In this document: positions 17,796 to 27,430 of the stretch, piece by piece
Layout of the letters: the number at the start of each line of letters is the position of its first letter
How positions within the stretch are numbered: the stretch's first letter is position 1
Assembly: GCA_947165295.1 (NCBI GenBank)
Contig: CAMUZU010000010.1
Coordinates: 1 to 64,000, forward strand
Direction: 5' to 3'
Source: an uncultured Selenomonadales bacterium
GTDB taxonomy: Bacteria > Bacillota > Negativicutes > Selenomonadales > Selenomonadaceae
DNA length: 64,000 bases
Program-made: the position numbers and the translations under genes
The notes under the pieces: generated by a model
What the model was told of the DNA's origin: nothing
What the model saw: only the letters and a program-made list of their open reading frames with translations
Database searches by the model: none

Positions 17796-18893
17796 TCACA
17801 AAAGAAAGTCCGCGAAAACTTCGTTGCCCAAAGCCATGCCGCGCTGAGTCAAAAAAATTCTGTCGCCGTCGACGCTGAGCAAGCCGAGCCGAAAATTTTT
17901 TTCGATGACCGAGCCGAACACGTCAAAAATCTGCGCGCCGAAATTTTTCTCGAACGTTTGAGCGGAAATGCCGTCGACCGTGCGCAGTCCGAGGAAACAA
18001 AATTCTTCCATTGCGGCTTGACGGGTAACGACTTCTTCGACCGTCGAAACGTCTTCGCCCGCGAAAATCTTTTGCACGTAAGCCGACGTGTCGCAAATGT
18101 TCGACGTGCGAATTTTGCCGTCGAAGCCGTGCGCGCCCGCCCCGAATCCGAAATATTTTTTGCCCGTCCAATAGCCGAGATTGTGTCGACTCTCGAAGCC
18201 CGCGACCGCGAAGTTGCTGATTTCGTAGCGGCGAAAACCGACCGTCGGCAAAGTCTGCGTGATGAATTCGTACATGTCCGCGCAAAGATTTTCGTCGACT
18301 GTCACGCCGTCGGAAAAAAATTTCGTGCCGGGTTCGACTTCCAAACCGTAAATCGACACGTGTTGCACGCCCGAAATTTTGACGCGGTCAACGTCGCAGC
18401 GAAGACTGTCAAGCGTTTGCGTCGGCAAGCCGTACATTAAATCGATGCTGACGTTGTCGAAAAATTTTTCAGCCGTCGAAATTGCGTCAATCGCCGTGCG
18501 TGAATCGTGAAGCCGCCCGATAATTTTCAAAAGTGCGTCGTCGAAACTTTGCACGCCCAAACTTAACCGATTGAAGCCGAGCGACCTCAAGCCGCGCAGA
18601 AATTTTTCGTCGACGGTTGACGGGTTCGCCTCGATTGTGACTTCCGCCCGTTCCTCGACGTGAAAACTTTTCGTGACCGCGTCGAAAATTTTTTCAAGCT
18701 GTGCGAGCGTCAAAGTCGTGGGAGTGCCGCCGCCGAAATAAATCGTTTCAATCTGCGACGAATCACCGCGTTGACAAATTTCACGCGTCAAAGCGTCGAC
18801 GTAAAGACTTTTGTTCGCGTCACTGCCGACCGCCGAGTTGAACGCGCAGTAGTTGCATTTTCGCACGCAGAACGGCACGTGAATGTAAATCAT
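17796..18893 (-). CDS. hemW: HemW-like radical SAM protein
   Basis: A 365-residue radical SAM protein. It starts MIYIHVPFCVRKCNYCAF with the iron-sulfur C-x3-C-x2-C motif, followed by IYFGGGTPTTL near residue 52 and VTIEANPSTV near 84. The pattern and length are those of HemW, a heme chaperone formerly annotated as oxygen-independent coproporphyrinogen oxidase (HemN-like). HemW has C-x3-C-x2-C without the fourth cysteine of HemN (C-x2-C-x-C), which fits here: the third cysteine is followed by AFN. The C-terminal HemN-type domain is present (GLRTVDGISAQ). GGAGGCG precedes the ATG. Confidence 0.88.
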   Translation of the reverse strand: MIYIHVPFCVRKCNYCAFNSAVGSDANKSLYVDALTREICQRGDSSQIETIYFGGGTPTTLTLAQLEKIFDAVTKSFHVEERAEVTIEANPSTVDEKFLRGLRSLGFNRLSLGVQSFDDALLKIIGRLHDSRTAIDAISTAEKFFDNVSIDLMYGLPTQTLDSLRCDVDRVKISGVQHVSIYGLEVEPGTKFFSDGVTVDENLCADMYEFITQTLPTVGFRRYEISNFAVAGFESRHNLGYWTGKKYFGFGAGAHGFDGKIRTSNICDTSAYVQKIFAGEDVSTVEEVVTRQAAMEEFCFLGLRTVDGISAQTFEKNFGAQIFDVFGSVIEKNFRLGLLSVDGDRIFLTQRGMALGNEVFADFLL

Positions 18894-18905
18894 GCGAACG
18901 CCTCC

Positions 18906-18931
18906 AAAAAAAATCCCCGACGAATCGGGGA
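18906..18931 (-). terminator. Terminator after the secreted 185-residue protein gene
   Basis: TCCCCGA/TCGGGGA hairpin (18914-18931); on the minus strand it is followed by eight T. Confidence 0.85.
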
Positions 18932-18938
18932 CGAAACT

Positions 18939-19496
18939 TCACGGCAGTTGAAGACCTTTCGCCTCAACGTCCGCGTGAAGGAGGGGCATTTTCGTTATGA
19001 GCGTTTTAATCAGTCGATCGTGAATCGGGTTTTTTATGTTCGAGTGGTAATGCGAAGGCGTAAGCGTTTCTTCGCCCGAATAAAAGTTCGGCGCGTCGAA
19101 AACAAATTGCCCGTCCCGCATGTCGAAGAGCGCGTACACGGGTATCAAGTGCGTGTCGCCGTTCCACACGCCGAGCTTGTCGTCGACGGGATCACTTTGT
19201 CGCGGCGTCGCCATGACGAAAATCAGCGGGCTGAAAGTTCCGTCGCTGTCGCGGTTGAGGTAGAAGTCGTAAATCTTCCTGTCGAACTTGATAAACGCGC
19301 CGGTTTCCGCCTCCGCGTCAAATGGCATGAAGTAAAGTTCGCCGTCGTTGCCGTCGCGAATCAGCATGAGAATTTGTTTTTCGCCTTCGACGTAACCCGC
19401 CGCCAACGGTTCAAAATTTGTTTCTGCCGCCGCGCAGGTTGAAGCCGTCACCAACAGTAGCGCGAGTGTTGCGAAAAATTTTTTGAACGTCAACAT
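18939..19496 (-). CDS. Secreted protein of unknown function
   Basis: A 185-residue protein with a clear Sec signal peptide: KK at positions 5-6, a hydrophobic stretch FFATLALLLVTASTCAAAET and a likely cleavage after AAA near residue 24. The mature part is hydrophilic with repeated Asp/Gly-rich turns (IRDGNDGELYFMPFD, LNRDSDGTFSP) and no cysteines. I do not recognise a family. It is located between plsY and hemW, has its own terminator and a GGAGG Shine-Dalgarno. In this diderm context it is likely periplasmic. Confidence 0.65.
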   Translation of the reverse strand: MLTFKKFFATLALLLVTASTCAAAETNFEPLAAGYVEGEKQILMLIRDGNDGELYFMPFDAEAETGAFIKFDRKIYDFYLNRDSDGTFSPLIFVMATPRQSDPVDDKLGVWNGDTHLIPVYALFDMRDGQFVFDAPNFYSGEETLTPSHYHSNIKNPIHDRLIKTLITKMPLLHADVEAKGLQLP

Positions 19497-19508
19497 GTCG
19501 CGACCTCC

Positions 19509-20087
19509 TCAGAATCTGTTTTCACGGCCGGCTTTAAGTCGAGCGATGTTTTCGCGGTGACGCCAAACGATCATTGCCGCCGCCGCCAACGCGAACGCGA
19601 AGAACTCCGCAGGCTCCTTGTACACCGCCGCGAGTATCGGGGCAAGCACCGCCGCGACGATTGAGCCGACCGACACGTAACGCGTCGCCGTGACGAGCGC
19701 GACCCACACCAAGAAAACAATCGTCGTGACTTGCGGCATCAACGTTGCCATGACGCCCAAAGCCGTCGCGACGCCTTTGCCGCCTTTGAAGCCCAGGAAC
19801 AGCGGGAACATGTGCCCGACAACCGCAAAGAAGCCGCCCAAGACCATTGCCGCAGGCGTGTCCAGAAGACAGCCGCCGAGCAGGACGCCGAGTTGTCCTT
19901 TGATAAAGTCGAGCGTAAAGACCAGCAAGCCCGCTTTGTAACCGAGCACGCGCCACGCGTTGGTTGCGCCGATGTTGCGCGAGCCGTATTGCCGTAAGTC
20001 TCTGTGCCAGATGGCTTTGCCGAAAATCAAGCCGTTGGGTATCGAGCCTATAAGGTACGCCCACATCGCAATCAAAATCGCGTCCAT
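19509..20087 (-). CDS. plsY: Glycerol-3-phosphate acyltransferase PlsY
   Basis: A 192-residue polytopic membrane enzyme that transfers acyl from acyl-phosphate to glycerol-3-phosphate, the first step of phospholipid synthesis. Hallmarks are YLIGSIPNGLIFGKA near residue 8, YGSRNIGATNAWRVLG near 35 and FLGFKGGKGVATALGV near 95 (the three PlsY motifs). The true start is the ATG at 20087 with GGAGG upstream. The open frame continues upstream into the tRNA-Leu gene, which gives a spurious N-terminal extension that should be ignored. Confidence 0.93.
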   Translation of the reverse strand: MDAILIAMWAYLIGSIPNGLIFGKAIWHRDLRQYGSRNIGATNAWRVLGYKAGLLVFTLDFIKGQLGVLLGGCLLDTPAAMVLGGFFAVVGHMFPLFLGFKGGKGVATALGVMATLMPQVTTIVFLVWVALVTATRYVSVGSIVAAVLAPILAAVYKEPAEFFAFALAAAAMIVWRHRENIARLKAGRENRF

Positions 20088-20110
20088 AAAATTTCCTCCG
20101 TTCGATTGAC

Positions 20111-20195
20111 TGGTGCGGGTGGAGGGAGTCGAACCCTCACGCCCGAAGGCAACGGATCCTAAGTCCGGCGCGTCTGCCAATTCCGCCACACCCGC
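20111..20195 (-). tRNA. tRNA-Leu (anticodon TAG)
   Basis: On the minus strand the acceptor stem GCGGGTG pairs with CACCCGC, followed by discriminator A and an encoded CCA (20111-20113). The D arm (GGCGGAATTGGCAGACGC) and T arm (GAGGGTTCGACTCCCTC) are clear. The anticodon loop CTTAGGA gives TAG (20159-20161), and a long class II variable arm (GCCTTCGGGC) marks it as leucine. Confidence 0.95.
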
Positions 20196-20203
20196 ACGCG
20201 TCG

Positions 20204-20233
20204 ATTATAAAGTATTCGCCGCGTCAACGTCAA
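20204..20233 (-). promoter_or_regulatory. Promoter of tRNA-Leu
   Basis: On the minus strand TTGACG, 18 bases, then TATAAT, ending 8 bases before the mature tRNA 5' end. A second TTGACG just downstream is too close to the -10 to be used. Confidence 0.7.
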
Positions 20234-20340
20234 CTTGAAGGTGTCAGGCTATAACCTAAAACCTAAAACCTTAGTTTGTGCAGGATTTAAATTGCCGTCG
20301 ACGAATATCAGTCAACAAACTTTTCACGGGAGGAAAGAAC

Positions 20341-21999
20341 TTGCACACGAAAGACAAACTTGTTGAGTCGATTAAACTTGCGGCACAAGCGGCTGTCGAC
20401 GACGGCGCGTTGACTTTGACGGGTCAGTTGCCCGACGTTTTACTTGAAGTCCCGCCGAAGAAAGATTTCGGCGACTTCGCGACGAACTTCGCCATGCAGA
20501 GCGCAAAAGTTTTCCGCACGTCGCCGCGCAAAATCGCCGACGAACTCAAAGCACGAATCGCCTGCGACATCGTCGAGCGAATTGAAATTGCGGGCGCGGG
20601 CTTCATGAATTTCTACCTCAAGCCCGACACGATTTATCAACAGCTCAAGACGATTTACGACGCGGGCGAAGACTTCGGCAACCTGCCCTGCAAAAACAAC
20701 GTCACGATTCAAGTCGAATACGTCAGCGCGAATCCGACGGGCTTGCTTCACGTTGGGCACGGACGCGGCGCGGCGGCGGGTTCCGCAATTGTCAACATTT
20801 TGCGTGCGTCGGGGCGAAACGTCGAGAGCGAATTTTACATCAACGACGCGGGCAACCAAATGGACAAACTTGCCGCTTCCGTCAACGCACGTTATCTTCA
20901 GCTGTTGGGACGCGACGTTGACTTTCCCGAAGACGGCTATCTCGGCGAAGACATTATCGACACGACGAGACGAATCATTGCGAGTATCGGCGACAAGTAT
21001 CTTGATTCGCCCGACGACGTTCGCCGCAGAATTTTGGGCGACTTGGCTTACGAAGACAAACTCGTCGAACTCAAACGCGACTTGAAGAATTTCCGCGTGA
21101 ACTTCGACGTGTGGTTCAGCGAACGAACTTTGCACCCGTGCAAGGTTGACGCCGCGATTGCCGAACTCAAGGCGAAAGGTCACATTTACGAAAAAGACGG
21201 CGCGTTGTGGCTTGCGTCAACGAAATTCGGCGACGACAAAGACCGCGTTGTTGTCCGCGAAAACGGCGAGCCGACGTATCTTGCGGCGGACATTGCGTAT
21301 CACAAAAACAAATTCGATCGCGGCTTCGGGCAACTGATTAATCTTTGGGGCGCAGATCATCACGGTTATGTTGCCCGCGTCAAGGCGGCAATGCAAATGC
21401 TTGGCTACGACGCCGACAAGCTCAAAATCATTTTCTTGCAGATGGTTTCGCTGTTTCGCGGCGGCGAGGCGGTCAAGATGTCCAAACGTGCGGGCACGGC
21501 AATTCCGCTTCGCGAACTCATGGACGAAGTCGGCACGGACGCGGCGCGATACTTCTTCTTGATGCGTTCGACGGACAGTCAACTTGATTTCGATTTGGAT
21601 TTAGCGAAGTCCCAAAGCTCCGAAAATCCCGTGTACTACGTTCAGTACGCGCACGCAAGAATTTGTTCGATTTTCCGTCAGGCGAAGGAAGCCGGCTTGA
21701 CTTTTGCCGACGCGCCGAAATTTTCGTTGATGAATTCGTCCGCCGAACTTGACTTGATTAACAAAATCTTCGAGTACCCCGACGAAGTCGAGAAAGCCGC
21801 CGTCGAGTTTGCGCCGCAGAGAATTGCCCGCTACGTTTACGACTTGGCGTCGACGTTCAGCGCATTTTACCGCGACTGTCGGATTCTCGGCGTCGAAACG
21901 GATTTGGCTCAAGCGCGACTGGCACTGCTCACGGTCACGCGCCAAACGATTGCTCACGCGTTGAATTTGCTTGGAGTTTCGGCTCCCGAAAAAATGTGA
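20341..21999 (+). CDS. argS: Arginyl-tRNA synthetase
   Basis: A 552-residue class I aminoacyl-tRNA synthetase charging tRNA-Arg. The catalytic HIGH equivalent appears in NPTGLLHVGHGRGAAAGSAI near residue 125, the second signature KMSKRAG near 380, and the N-terminal Add1 domain is present (PPKKDFGDFATNFAM). The C-terminal anticodon-binding domain ends LGVSAPEKM, complete. I take the TTG at 20341, six bases after GGGAGGA. An upstream in-frame ATG at 20278 would add 21 residues with no family match. The gene starts divergently from the tRNA-Leu gene. Confidence 0.94.
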   Translation: MHTKDKLVESIKLAAQAAVDDGALTLTGQLPDVLLEVPPKKDFGDFATNFAMQSAKVFRTSPRKIADELKARIACDIVERIEIAGAGFMNFYLKPDTIYQQLKTIYDAGEDFGNLPCKNNVTIQVEYVSANPTGLLHVGHGRGAAAGSAIVNILRASGRNVESEFYINDAGNQMDKLAASVNARYLQLLGRDVDFPEDGYLGEDIIDTTRRIIASIGDKYLDSPDDVRRRILGDLAYEDKLVELKRDLKNFRVNFDVWFSERTLHPCKVDAAIAELKAKGHIYEKDGALWLASTKFGDDKDRVVVRENGEPTYLAADIAYHKNKFDRGFGQLINLWGADHHGYVARVKAAMQMLGYDADKLKIIFLQMVSLFRGGEAVKMSKRAGTAIPLRELMDEVGTDAARYFFLMRSTDSQLDFDLDLAKSQSSENPVYYVQYAHARICSIFRQAKEAGLTFADAPKFSLMNSSAELDLINKIFEYPDEVEKAAVEFAPQRIARYVYDLASTFSAFYRDCRILGVETDLAQARLALLTVTRQTIAHALNLLGVSAPEKM

Positions 22000-22021
22000 C
22001 CGCTCGAAAGGAATTTCTGTC

Positions 22022-22693
22022 ATGAGAAAAATTTTTTTGACGGTGGTGACGCTGATAATGTTCGCCTGTTCAACCGCGTTGGCTCAACCGTCGCCGCAGT
22101 GGGTCAAAAACTTGCCCGCCGCGCAGAATTGCGAACAAATGGTTGTCGTCGCGGCTTTGACGAAAACAAGTGCGTGGATTTCCATGCACGAAAAAGATTC
22201 CGCAGGTCAATGGCAACAGATTATGTCGACGCCCGGCTTTATCGGCAAAGAAGGTCTCGGCAAAGTCCGCGAAGGCGACAACAAAACTCCCGTCGGCACG
22301 TTCCGATTCGATTACGCGTTCGGCATTGCGCCTGACCCCGGCTGTGCGATTCCTTACGTGCAGATAAACGAAAATCATTACTGGTCGGGCGATTGGAATT
22401 ACAAATATAATCAGTTCGTCGACGCGAGAGAGGCTCCGTCGAATTTCAGCGGCGGCGAACACCTGATTGACTACAACCCGCATTACGTCTATTGCCTGAA
22501 CATGGGCTACAATTCGGAATGCACGCCCGGCCGAGGTTCCGCGCTGTTCATGCATTGTTTCGGTGACGTCAAGCCGTGGACGGGCGGTTGTGTCGCCCTG
22601 CCCGAAGCGAAAATGCTTTTCGTCATGCAACACGTGCGGCCGGGTTGCGCCTGCGTTATCGATTCACTTGAAAACTTGGGAGGTTCGCTGTAA
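22022..22693 (+). CDS. Secreted L,D-transpeptidase family (YkuD) protein
   Basis: A 223-residue protein with a signal peptide (MRKIFLTVVTLIMFACSTAL, cleavage after ALA near 22). The YkuD-type domain is shown by REGDNKTPVGTFRF near residue 91 and by the end motif HCFGDVKPWTGGCVALPE near 183, where the cysteine of GGCVALPE is the expected nucleophile and the preceding histidine fits the H-x14-17-S/T-x-G-C pattern loosely. Such enzymes cross-link peptidoglycan or anchor envelope proteins in the periplasm. The ATG has AAAGGA upstream. The gene is directly followed by rpoE with no gap. Confidence 0.78.
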   Translation: MRKIFLTVVTLIMFACSTALAQPSPQWVKNLPAAQNCEQMVVVAALTKTSAWISMHEKDSAGQWQQIMSTPGFIGKEGLGKVREGDNKTPVGTFRFDYAFGIAPDPGCAIPYVQINENHYWSGDWNYKYNQFVDAREAPSNFSGGEHLIDYNPHYVYCLNMGYNSECTPGRGSALFMHCFGDVKPWTGGCVALPEAKMLFVMQHVRPGCACVIDSLENLGGSL

Positions 22694-23056
22694 ATGGATG
22701 AAAATACTGTCGTCACCACCAATTCAGTCGACGCGGACGAAGTTGACACCAACGAAGTCAACGCGCCGAAAGATTTTGCCGACATGAGCGAGGTCGACAT
22801 TGCTTACAAACTTTTGGCCGAGTCGGGCAAGGACAATCCCGTTTACTTCAAAACGCTGATTCGCACGATTATCAAGCTCAAAGGCAAGCCCGTGCAAAAC
22901 GAGGCGTCGGAGATTTCCGAGATTTACACGATGATTAACATGGACAGCCGCTTTCAACACGTCGGCGACGGTCGCTGGGGCTTGACTGATTGGAACCCGC
23001 CCGAAACCAAACGTGCGTCGCGTACCCGCACGACGACGACGAAGACTGCTCCGTAA
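22694..23056 (+). CDS. rpoE: RNA polymerase delta subunit (HARE-HTH)
   Basis: A 120-residue protein. The HARE-HTH domain is seen in DIAYKLLAESGKDNPVYFKT, LIRTIIKLKGKP and FQHVGDGRWGLTDW, the typical closing WGL-x-x-W. The delta subunit is a Firmicutes RNA polymerase accessory factor that promotes recycling and transcript turnover. Oddly, the acidic C-terminal tail known from Bacillus is replaced by a short basic, Thr-rich tail (KRASRTRTTTTKTAP), while acidic residues are concentrated in the first 35 residues. The ATG follows the stop of the L,D-transpeptidase gene immediately; GGGAGG lies inside that gene. Confidence 0.85.
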   Translation: MDENTVVTTNSVDADEVDTNEVNAPKDFADMSEVDIAYKLLAESGKDNPVYFKTLIRTIIKLKGKPVQNEASEISEIYTMINMDSRFQHVGDGRWGLTDWNPPETKRASRTRTTTTKTAP

Positions 23057-23068
23057 CAGAAAACTTTT

Positions 23069-23099
23069 CCGTCGCACACAAGCGGCGGATTTTTTTTTT
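23069..23099 (+). terminator. Terminator after rpoE
   Basis: CCGTCGC and GCGGCGG pair (one T-G) and are followed by about ten T. Confidence 0.75.
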
Positions 23100-23279
23100 G
23101 CAACGCGTATAACGAAACTTGCCGCCGCAACGACACTCCGGCCGTCATGGATGACGGCCGCAACCGCTTGCGCGTGATACACGACGTATCACAGCAAGCG
23201 CAGTTTCTTTTGGTTACTTTTCTTTGCTGCCAAAGAAAAGTAACACAACATCCAAGCGGCGGATTTTTTTTGCAACGCG
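23080..23279. repeat. Direct repeats flanking three-hairpin copy 2
   Basis: The 28 bases at 23080-23107 (AAGCGGCGGA, T run, GCAACGCG) recur almost exactly at 23254-23279, differing only in T-run length. Copy 2 of the three-hairpin element and about 30 bases of flank lie between them. Confidence 0.75.
23140..23244 (+). repeat. Three-hairpin intergenic repeat, copy 2
   Basis: Hairpin 1 at 23140-23159 is identical to copy 1. Hairpin 2 (23165-23200) is CGCTTGC...GCAAGCG with inner TGATAC/GTATCA. Hairpin 3 (23213-23244) is GTTACTTTTCTTTG paired with CAAAGAAAAGTAAC. It lies between rpoE and the first chemoreceptor. Confidence 0.9.
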
Positions 23280-23345
23280 CAGGAAATTCACCGTCAAACC
23301 CGAAAAACAATTTAAGCAATTATCAACACTTCGGGGGGATGAGTG

Positions 23346-25316
23346 ATGAAACTCAGACAAAAATTTATGGCGTTGGCGTGGCTGATGAGCTTATCGATTG
23401 CGATTGTGTGTATCGTCAGCTATTACTTTGCCAACGACGAACTTCAAACGAGCGTCAACAGCGAACTGCGCACCGTTGCCGCCAAAGAAGCCGGACAGCT
23501 CAACGGCTGGCTTGAACAGAAGAAAGCTTTCGGCGAAGGTCTGTCCAACGAGCTGTCGAACTTAAGCGGCAATATGGCTTTGCTCAAGACGCGTGAAGTT
23601 TTGGGTATTGCCGTCACCGACAAAGAGATTCTTGAAATGACGATGGGTCTCGAAGACGCTTACTTCCGCTGCTACAACGCGGGCGAATTGACCGGCAAGG
23701 TTGACCCGCGGCAACGTCCCTGGTATCAAATGGCGAAACAAAATCCAAAGCCGATGTTCACCGAGCCTTACGTCGATGTCAACGTCAACGCGCTGATTGT
23801 TTCGGTCGCCACGCCCATTACGTCGAACGGAAGGTTTATCGGCGCGAGCTGTTTAGACATTTCGCTTGACGTGCTCAAAGATCAAGCGTCGAAGATGAAT
23901 TACAACGGCGCGGGTTACGGCATCATCATTGAATCGAACGGCAACATTTTGGCAACCGCCAAATACGGCGAGGCGAACAAAAGTTTCCGCGACATTGACG
24001 GTATCGGCGCGCACCTTGACGAAATGGTTCGCGACAAGAACGGTTTCTTCGAGGCGACAATCGACGGCGAAGACATGGTTTGCGCTTACGCGACGGTTCC
24101 CGCAACGGGTTGGCTCATGGGCATAACCGTTCCGTCGGACACGGTCTTTGCGCCGCTGAGAACTTTGCGCATGCTGTTCATCTTTTTGACGGTTGTCGGG
24201 CTTGCATTGGCGTTCGGCATTTGCTTGACGTTCGCGAGCAAAATCACCAACCCGATTGCGCAACTTGAAGGTTACGCGGTTGAACTGTCGAAAGGCAACC
24301 TTGCAATGCGCGATCTGCCTGTCACGTCTTCCGACGAAATTGGCGCGTTGACCGACGAATTCAACATCATGAAGAAAAATCTGCACAACCTCATATCGAA
24401 AATGTCGACGACCGCAGAACAGGTTGCCGCGTCTTCCGAAGAACTCACGGCAAGTTCGCAACAGTCCGCCGACGCGTCGATTAAAGTTGCCGAAACCGTC
24501 AACGAAGTCTCCGACGCGGTCAACAGTCAAATGCACGACATCAATTCCGCGAAGAGCAACATCGACGCGATTTTTACGGACATTCAAGCCGTCGAGAAAA
24601 AATCCCGCGACGTTGCCGAAACTTCCAACCAAACTTCCGCGGCGGCACAGAAAGGTTCCGAACTCATGACCACCGCCGTCGACAGCATGGGACGCATTGA
24701 GTCGAGCGTTATGGCAAGCGCGGACGTCGTCAGAAAACTTGGCGAAAACAGCCGCCAAATCGGTCAGATTGTCGAAGCAATTGCCGCCATTGCCGAACAA
24801 ACCAATCTGCTTGCACTCAACGCGGCGATTGAAGCGGCGCGTGCGGGTGAACACGGTCGCGGATTCGCCGTCGTCTCCGAAGAAGTCCGCAAGCTTGCCG
24901 AACAGTCCAGCGAAGCGGCAGATCAAATTAAAGTTCGCATTTCGTCGATTCAACAAGACACCGAGGACGCCGTCGAAGCAATGCAAACGGGTACCGACGA
25001 AGTCAAAGCCGGCACGGGCGCGATTCGCGACGTCGGGACACAATTCTCCGAAATTTTGTCAATGGTCAACGGCATTAAAACTCAAATGGACGAGATTAAC
25101 GCCGCCGTGCAAACCGTTTCGCAGGAAGCCGCCACGATTGTTCAGATGGTCGACAACATCGACGAGATAAGCAAGAAGACTTCGGGCAACATGCGTTCGA
25201 TTTCCGACTCCACCGAAGAGCAGTCCGCCTCCAACGAAGAAATTGCCGCCGCGTCACAAGCTTTGGCGCAACTTGCCGACGACATGCAAAACGCAGTCGG
25301 ACAATTCAAATTCTAA
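23346..25316 (+). CDS. Methyl-accepting chemotaxis protein (Cache sensor), copy 1
   Basis: A 656-residue transmembrane chemoreceptor. TM1 is about 8-29 ([20 protein letters not shown]) and TM2 about 276-299. The periplasmic part between them looks like a double Cache domain, with [15 protein letters not shown] near residue 120. HAMP follows ([20 protein letters not shown]), then the signalling domain with the conserved hairpin tip [20 protein letters not shown] near 490. It would report ligand binding to CheA/CheW; no che genes lie in the window. The ATG at 23346 is preceded by GGGGGGATGA. A second, nearly identical receptor follows; differences gather in residues 75-200, the expected ligand pocket. 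Confidence 0.93.
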   Translation: MKLRQKFMALAWLMSLSIAIVCIVSYYFANDELQTSVNSELRTVAAKEAGQLNGWLEQKKAFGEGLSNELSNLSGNMALLKTREVLGIAVTDKEILEMTMGLEDAYFRCYNAGELTGKVDPRQRPWYQMAKQNPKPMFTEPYVDVNVNALIVSVATPITSNGRFIGASCLDISLDVLKDQASKMNYNGAGYGIIIESNGNILATAKYGEANKSFRDIDGIGAHLDEMVRDKNGFFEATIDGEDMVCAYATVPATGWLMGITVPSDTVFAPLRTLRMLFIFLTVVGLALAFGICLTFASKITNPIAQLEGYAVELSKGNLAMRDLPVTSSDEIGALTDEFNIMKKNLHNLISKMSTTAEQVAASSEELTASSQQSADASIKVAETVNEVSDAVNSQMHDINSAKSNIDAIFTDIQAVEKKSRDVAETSNQTSAAAQKGSELMTTAVDSMGRIESSVMASADVVRKLGENSRQIGQIVEAIAAIAEQTNLLALNAAIEAARAGEHGRGFAVVSEEVRKLAEQSSEAADQIKVRISSIQQDTEDAVEAMQTGTDEVKAGTGAIRDVGTQFSEILSMVNGIKTQMDEINAAVQTVSQEAATIVQMVDNIDEISKKTSGNMRSISDSTEEQSASNEEIAAASQALAQLADDMQNAVGQFKF

Positions 25317-25337
25317 ACATAAGCTGAAAGTTTCGTT

Positions 25338-25363
25338 CCCGTCGCAAGGCGGGATTTTTTTTT
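25338..25363 (+). terminator. Terminator after receptor copy 1
   Basis: CCCGTC, GCAA loop, GGCGGG, then A and nine T. Confidence 0.8.
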
Positions 25364-25438
25364 GCAACGCGCAGGAAATTCACCGTCAAACCCGAAAAAC
25401 AATTTAAGCAATTATCAACACTTCAAGGAGGATGAGTA

Positions 25439-27409
25439 ATGAAACTCAGACAAAAATTCATGGCGTTGGCGTGGCTGATGAGCTTGTCGATTGCGATTGT
25501 GTGTATCGTCAGCTACTACTTCGCCAACGACGAACTTCAAACGAGCGTCAACAGCGAACTGCGCACCGTCGCCGTCAAAGAAGCCGGGCAACTCAACGGC
25601 TGGCTTGAACGCAAAAAAGCTTTCGGCGAAAGTTTGTCCAACGAACTGTCGAACTTGAGCGGCAACACGGCTCTGCTCAAGACGAAAGAAGTTTTGGGCG
25701 TCGCAATCACCGATAGCGAAATTCTCGAAATGTCGCTTGGTCTTGAAGACGGCTACTTCCGCAGCTATTACGCGGGCGAATTGACCGGTAAGGTTGACCC
25801 GCGTGTTCGTCCGTGGTATCAGCTTGCCAAACAGGCCGGCGGCTCGGTTATTACTGACCCGTATGAGGACGTCAACACCAAAAAGCAGATTGTCGCGGTT
25901 GCCACGCCCGTCAAGTCGAACGGAAATTTTATCGGCGGCACGTGTTTGGGCATTTCACTTGACGTGCTCAAAACTCAAGCCACGCAAATGAATTACAACG
26001 GCGCGGGTTACGGCATCATCATTGAATCGAACGGCAACATTTTGGCGACCGCGCAACTTGGCGAGCCGAATAAAAATTTCCGCGACATTGACGGTATCGG
26101 CGCGCACCTTGACGAAATGGTTCGCGACAAAAACGGTTTCTTCGAGGCGACAATTAACGGCGAAGACATGGTTTGTGCTTACGCTACTGTTCCCGCGACG
26201 GGCTGGCTCATGGGCATAACTGTTCCGTCGGACACGGTTTTTGCGCCGCTGAGAACTTTGCGCATGCTGTTCATCTTCTTGACGGTTGCCGGTCTTGCAT
26301 TGGCGTTCGGCATTTGCTTGACGTTCGCGGGCAGAATCACCAACCCGATTGCGCAACTTGAAGGTTACGCCGTTGAACTGTCGAAGGGCAACCTTGCAAT
26401 GCGCGACCTGCCCGTCACGTCTTCCGACGAGATTGGCGCGTTGACCGACGAATTCAACATCATGAAGAAAAATCTGCACAACCTCATATCGAAAATGTCG
26501 ACGACCGCAGAACAGGTTGCCGCGTCTTCCGAAGAACTCACGGCAAGTTCGCAACAGTCCGCCGACGCGTCGATTAAAGTTGCCGAAACCGTCAACGAAG
26601 TTTCCGACGCGGTCAACAGTCAAATGCACGACATCAATTCGGCTAAGAGCAACATTGACGCGATTTTTACGGACATTCAAGCCGTAGAGAAAAAATCCCG
26701 CGACGTTGCCGAAACTTCCAATCAAACATCAGCGGCGGCGCAAAAAGGTTCCGAACTCATGACCACCGCCGTTGACAGCATGGGACGTATCGAGTCGAGC
26801 GTTATGGCAAGCGCGGACGTTGTAAGAAAACTTGGCGAAAACAGCCGCCAAATCGGTCAGATTGTCGAAGCCATTGCCGCCATTGCCGAACAAACCAATC
26901 TGCTTGCACTCAACGCGGCGATTGAAGCGGCGCGTGCGGGCGAACACGGTCGCGGATTCGCCGTCGTCTCCGAAGAAGTCCGCAAACTTGCCGAACAGTC
27001 CAGCGAGGCGGCAGATCAAATTAAAGTCCGCATTTCGTCGATTCAGCAGGACACCGAGGACGCCGTCGAAGCAATGCAAACCGGTACCGACGAAGTCAAA
27101 GCCGGCACGGGCGCGATTCGCGACGTCGGGACGCAATTCTCCGAAATTTTGTCAATGGTCAACGGCATTAAAACGCAAATGGACGAGATTAATTCCGCAG
27201 TTCAAACCGTTTCGCAGGAAGCCGCCACGATTGTTCAGATGGTCGACAACATCGACGAGATAAGCAAGAAGACTTCGGGCAACATGCGTTCGATTTCCGA
27301 CTCCACCGAAGAGCAGTCCGCCTCCAACGAAGAAATTGCCGCCGCGTCACAAGCTTTGGCGCAACTTGCCGACGACATGCAAAACGCCGTCGGGCAATTC
27401 AAATTCTAA
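25439..27409 (+). CDS. Methyl-accepting chemotaxis protein (Cache sensor), copy 2
   Basis: A 656-residue receptor with the same order of TM1, Cache sensor, TM2, HAMP and signalling domain as its upstream twin. Residues 205 to 656 differ from copy 1 at only a handful of positions (for example FAGRIT for FASKIT and EINSAV for EINAAV). The sensor differs more: [20 protein letters not shown] replaces [20 protein letters not shown], and [16 protein letters not shown] replaces [15 protein letters not shown]. This pattern indicates duplication followed by change of ligand preference, with the output domain kept uniform. AGGAGG lies 7 bases before the ATG, a stronger Shine-Dalgarno than that of copy 1. 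Confidence 0.93.
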   Translation: MKLRQKFMALAWLMSLSIAIVCIVSYYFANDELQTSVNSELRTVAVKEAGQLNGWLERKKAFGESLSNELSNLSGNTALLKTKEVLGVAITDSEILEMSLGLEDGYFRSYYAGELTGKVDPRVRPWYQLAKQAGGSVITDPYEDVNTKKQIVAVATPVKSNGNFIGGTCLGISLDVLKTQATQMNYNGAGYGIIIESNGNILATAQLGEPNKNFRDIDGIGAHLDEMVRDKNGFFEATINGEDMVCAYATVPATGWLMGITVPSDTVFAPLRTLRMLFIFLTVAGLALAFGICLTFAGRITNPIAQLEGYAVELSKGNLAMRDLPVTSSDEIGALTDEFNIMKKNLHNLISKMSTTAEQVAASSEELTASSQQSADASIKVAETVNEVSDAVNSQMHDINSAKSNIDAIFTDIQAVEKKSRDVAETSNQTSAAAQKGSELMTTAVDSMGRIESSVMASADVVRKLGENSRQIGQIVEAIAAIAEQTNLLALNAAIEAARAGEHGRGFAVVSEEVRKLAEQSSEAADQIKVRISSIQQDTEDAVEAMQTGTDEVKAGTGAIRDVGTQFSEILSMVNGIKTQMDEINSAVQTVSQEAATIVQMVDNIDEISKKTSGNMRSISDSTEEQSASNEEIAAASQALAQLADDMQNAVGQFKF

Positions 27410-27430
27410 ACATCAGCTGAAAGTTTTGTT

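Noticed and set aside
20088..20189. N-terminal extension of PlsY reading MAELADAPDLGS
   Set aside because: This is the tRNA-Leu gene read as protein. PlsY starts at 20087.
23853..25043. A 396-codon minus-strand frame opposite the first chemoreceptor
   Set aside because: It is complementary to the conserved signalling domain, recurs in the duplicate only in broken form, and has no ribosome binding site or recognisable domain.
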